NCBI GenBank assembly: GCA_020847015.1
Contig: JADLCW010000236.1
Coordinates: 1 to 7,744, forward strand
Reading direction: 5' to 3'
DNA from: Thermomicrobiales bacterium
GTDB lineage: Bacteria; Chloroflexota; Chloroflexia; Thermomicrobiales; UBA6265
Length of the DNA: 7,744 nt
Shown here: piece by piece, positions 5,928 to 7,744 of the stretch
How the letters are laid out: every line of letters starts with the position of its first letter
How positions within the stretch are numbered: the first letter of the stretch is position 1
Translations under genes and position numbers: made by a program
Notes under the pieces: model-generated
The model's input: the letters and a program-made list of their open reading frames with translations, nothing else
What the model was told of the DNA's origin: nothing
Database searches by the model: none

Positions 5928-6923
5928 GTGGACCCTACCCGCTTCGACGCCCTCGCCCGGTCTCTCGCCCGTCGCCCCACTCGCCGCGCCGCACTGCGAT
6001 GGCTGGTTGGAGGCGCGTTCGCCGGCCTGTTCGCCCGGCGCGCCGGCGCGCCCGCCGGCGCCCAACCCGCGCGGCCCGACCGCGACCACGACGGGTTGTT
6101 CGACGACGACGAAACGGATGTCTACGGCACCAACCCGGATCAGTTCGACACCGACGGCGATGGCGTCGGCGATGGCGAAGAGGTGTTCGTCGGGAGCGAT
6201 CCGCGCGTGGTCGATGAGGCTCCCGTCGGACCCGCTCCCCGCATCTGCGCCGGAGTCGGCGAATCGTGCGCCGAGATTGAGTGCTGCCTCGGGTTTTGCA
6301 CCCAGAACATGGATTGCGACTGCGTGACCGACGGCTGGGCGTGCGCCGGGATCGGCACGGGCGGCTGCTGCTCCGGTCAGCCCTGCAATGCCGACGGTTT
6401 CTGCGGCGCCTGCGCGCTGCTCGGAGCCCGCTGCAACGCCGATGCCGAATGTTGTCAGGGCAACTACGCCGCGCTCTGCTGCTTCAACGGAACGGTGCTG
6501 ACCACCGTCTGCACCGATGTCACCAATATCGGCTTCGTTTGCCCCGGGGAGGCCCCGCCCCCGGCCGGCTGCGCGCTCGGGTTGACCGACTGCGGCGGCG
6601 ACTGCGTCGATCTCGCCAGTCACGCCGGTCACTGCGGAGCCTGCTTCAACTCCTGTCCGCTTGGCGGCGTCTGTCAGAGCGGCGTCTGCGGTGGACTAGT
6701 CTGCCTGGACGGCTGGACCGACTGCGGTGGTTACTGCGCCGATCTCCAGACCGACTACGCCAACTGCGGCGCCTGCCACACCTTCTGCGGGTCCGGAGTC
6801 TGCAACGGAGGCGCTTGCGCCCCGATCTGCGCTGGCCCCGGCTCCCTCTGCGCGGGCGACGCCGAATGCTGCAGCGGCGATTGCGGTCTGGACGAGATTT
6901 TCGGCGGCGGCATCTGCTTGTAG
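5928..6923 (+). CDS. Tat-exported cysteine-rich protein with TSP3 repeats and knottin/Stig1-like modules
   Basis: The 331-residue protein starts at GTG and carries a twin-arginine signal: TRRAALR (18-24), then hydrophobic WLVGGAFAGLFA, with possible cleavage near A45. Two calcium-type motifs follow: DRDHDGLFDDDE (51-62) and DTDGDGVGDGEE (74-85). From residue 107 it is extremely cysteine-rich, with 42 cysteines in 225 residues. Short knottin-like modules of the form CxGxGxxCxxDxECCxGxC lie near 107-124, 162-176 and 301-319. Two longer modules at 215-254 and 259-297 share TDCGGxC, a following D-L, and xxxCGAC; they resemble Stig1-type repeats seen in bacterial predicted surface proteins. No catalytic motif is visible. 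The cysteines probably form disulfides after export. It sits between two TSP3 paralogues (57-nt gap before, 29-nt gap after), so the three proteins are probably made together, perhaps for one cell-surface structure. Confidence 0.88.
   Translation: MDPTRFDALARSLARRPTRRAALRWLVGGAFAGLFARRAGAPAGAQPARPDRDHDGLFDDDETDVYGTNPDQFDTDGDGVGDGEEVFVGSDPRVVDEAPVGPAPRICAGVGESCAEIECCLGFCTQNMDCDCVTDGWACAGIGTGGCCSGQPCNADGFCGACALLGARCNADAECCQGNYAALCCFNGTVLTTVCTDVTNIGFVCPGEAPPPAGCALGLTDCGGDCVDLASHAGHCGACFNSCPLGGVCQSGVCGGLVCLDGWTDCGGYCADLQTDYANCGACHTFCGSGVCNGGACAPICAGPGSLCAGDAECCSGDCGLDEIFGGGICL
6570..6818 (+). repeat. Two tandem cysteine-rich (Stig1-like) modules in the Tat-exported protein
   Basis: Residues 215-254 and 259-297 have the same cysteine pattern, offset by 44 residues. 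Both contain C, then TDCGG, C, D-L, CGAC and C, and end in a GVCxxGxC-like segment. The modules are 40 and 39 residues long and joined by GGLV, so they arose by duplication. Confidence 0.65.
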
Positions 6924-6940
6924 CCGCCTCGCATCCAGAT

Positions 6941-6947
6941 AGGAGGG
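6941..6947 (+). promoter_or_regulatory. Ribosome-binding site of secreted paralogue B
   Basis: AGGAGGG lies 5 nt before ATG 6953 and 17 nt after the preceding stop. It is the strongest Shine-Dalgarno match in the window and supports translation of the third gene from a shared transcript. Confidence 0.75.
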
Positions 6948-6952
6948 TCTTC

Positions 6953-7744
6953 ATGGCAACCCGCGGCACGTTTCCCACGGTCCGTGCGCCAGCCCGCCGT
7001 CGCCTGCGCGCTGCGCTGGTCGGCGTCGCCCTCATCGCCATCGTCCTGCGCCCCGGCCCGAACGTATTGGCGCAAGACAGCGCCGTGCCCTGCGACGCCG
7101 CCTGCCAGGCGCTGACCGCGAGCAGCTCTTCGATCTTCGTCGCCGACGAGATCGACGACTCCAACGTCGCCGTGGTCGACAACACCATCTTCGGCGATGC
7201 GCTGATTGGAACCCTGGTCGACAGCGATGGCGACGGCCTGGCGGACGCCGACGATGCCTATGCCGTCGACAACGACGGCGACGGTCTGTCGGATGCCGAT
7301 GAAGAGTGGGTGTATGGCACGGCCCCCTACACCTTCGACACGGACGGCGACGGGCTCTCCGACTATCACGAGGTTGCCATCTCGCTGACCGATCCGCTCA
7401 CGCCCAACGCCTCCCCGCCCGGCAACGTCGAGGACCCCGGCTCCGGCGTCGGCCAACTGCCGGCGCCCGCGCTCGACTGCGGCGACGGGCAGGAGGAGAC
7501 GGACGAACTGGGCCGCAAAACCGGATTCTGCGCGCCGGTCGTGCACGAGCCGGAGCGCGGCGATGGAACCGCGTCCAGCCGGGAACGATGGAGGCGCCCG
7601 GCGTCATTCGCGAGATCCTTCGCTCCGCTCAGAATGACACGAGGAGGGCAGCGAACCGTCGCCCCATGCGACGCCAGCGGTGGCGCCCCCGTCCGCCCCC
7701 GTGCCATCCTGACGCTCTCCGTGCGTCATCCTGAACGCAGTGAA
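6953..7744 (+). CDS. Secreted TSP3-repeat protein, paralogue B (open at right edge; C-terminus probably altered)
   Basis: The frame starts at ATG 6953 and stays open for 264 codons to the window edge. Residues 1-40 form a Sec signal (RAPARRRLRA, then ALVGVALIAIVL; cleavage after L-A before QDSA). Residues 41-70 match residues 43-72 of the gene at 5229 without gaps, 22 of 30 identical, including PCDAxCQAL, SSIFV and DEIDDS. Three calcium-type motifs follow: DSDGDGLADADD (90-101), DNDGDGLSDADE (106-117) and DTDGDGLSDYHE (129-140). Then come a Pro/Gly-rich linker and cysteines C176 and C193, mirroring the C-terminal pair of the paralogue (C195, C213). The native protein therefore probably ended soon after C193 (about 7530). 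Beyond about residue 203 the composition changes: arginine-rich, with CGA, AGG and AGA codons. From 7603 the frame reads through a dispersed repeat (ASFARSFAPLRMT). The last 60 or so residues are thus likely non-native; the gene may be truncated, frameshifted or extended. Confidence 0.78.
   Translation, partial: MATRGTFPTVRAPARRRLRAALVGVALIAIVLRPGPNVLAQDSAVPCDAACQALTASSSSIFVADEIDDSNVAVVDNTIFGDALIGTLVDSDGDGLADADDAYAVDNDGDGLSDADEEWVYGTAPYTFDTDGDGLSDYHEVAISLTDPLTPNASPPGNVEDPGSGVGQLPAPALDCGDGQEETDELGRKTGFCAPVVHEPERGDGTASSRERWRRPASFARSFAPLRMTRGGQRTVAPCDASGGAPVRPRAILTLSVRHPERSE
7603..7638. repeat. Dispersed intergenic repeat with 7-bp inverted ends
   Basis: The 36-bp element is bounded by GTCATTC (7603-7609) and GAATGAC (7632-7638), a perfect terminal inverted repeat, with core GATCCTTCGCTCCGCTCA. 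Translated on the minus strand it gives VILSGAKDL, and on the plus strand ARSFAPLRMT. From memory, these peptides recur in spurious hypothetical proteins across Chloroflexota and other environmental bacteria. A second, oppositely oriented copy begins at 7725. It resembles a non-autonomous REP-like or MITE-like element; no transposase is visible. Confidence 0.7.
7725..7744. repeat. Second, partial copy of the dispersed repeat, inverted, cut by the window edge
   Basis: GTCATCCTGAACGCAGTGAA matches the reverse complement of the 7603-7638 copy at 16 of the 20 visible bases. Its plus-strand translation is HPERSE, another peptide typical of this repeat. A further degenerate half-copy (GCCATCCTGACGC) lies at 7703-7715. 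The two main copies are inverted about 90 bp apart, as in a paired-hairpin cluster. Confidence 0.6.

Noticed and set aside
5169..6632. 487-codon open frame antisense to the secreted genes
   Set aside because: Its regular VAVGV-type repeats are simply the reverse of the GAC-GGC calcium-motif codons; no ribosome-binding site.
6755..7546. 263-codon open frame antisense to the third secreted gene
   Set aside because: Same cause: it reads the complement of the D-rich repeats. The sense strand has a signal peptide, a strong ribosome-binding site and a paralogue.

Overview
The window is high-GC bacterial DNA. It most resembles Chloroflexota, probably the Thermomicrobia/Sphaerobacter side. That placement is inferred from three things: a large STAND-type ATPase regulator with a LuxR-type C-terminus, a Tat signal of the 'FDALARSLARR..TRRAALRW' kind followed by cysteine-rich modules, and dispersed repeats that read as 'VILSxAKDL' or 'HPERSE' in translation. 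No rRNA or other marker gene confirms it.

Layout. (1) Positions 1-201, minus strand: the 5' end of a secreted protein gene, with a strong ribosome-binding site and running off the left edge. (2) 202-606: a divergent intergenic region with one 13-bp palindrome. (3) 607-2001, plus: glutamine synthetase type I (glnA), complete, followed by a strong hairpin at 2038-2069. (4) 2172-4979, plus: a 935-residue regulator with an excisionase-like helix-turn-helix, a STAND/NB-ARC-like ATPase, TPR repeats and a C-terminal LuxR helix-turn-helix. (5) 4980-5228: a hairpin and then an AT-rich patch with a promoter-like TACAAT. (6) 5229-7744, plus: three tightly spaced genes for exported proteins carrying DxDxDGxxDxxE calcium-binding (bacterial TSP3-like) repeats. 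The first and third are paralogues with Sec-type signals. The middle one has a Tat signal and 42 cysteines. (7) From about 7603: a dispersed inverted repeat into which the third gene reads without meeting a stop.

How the parts relate. glnA looks like a stand-alone housekeeping gene for nitrogen assimilation. The regulator has its own promoter-like element and is bracketed by hairpins. It lies directly upstream of the secreted trio and could control it, but this rests only on position. The trio looks like one operon (57-nt and 29-nt gaps, a good ribosome-binding site before each gene) making extracellular or surface proteins. They are probably calcium-stabilised and disulfide-stabilised. Their function is not recognisable.

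The most interesting material is this trio. Its two paralogues share a 30-residue block just after signal cleavage (22/30 identical) that I do not recognise as a named domain, and part of that block is duplicated inside the first gene. The third gene appears to have lost its native end to a repeat element. I see no CRISPR array, tRNA, rRNA, transposase or phage gene.
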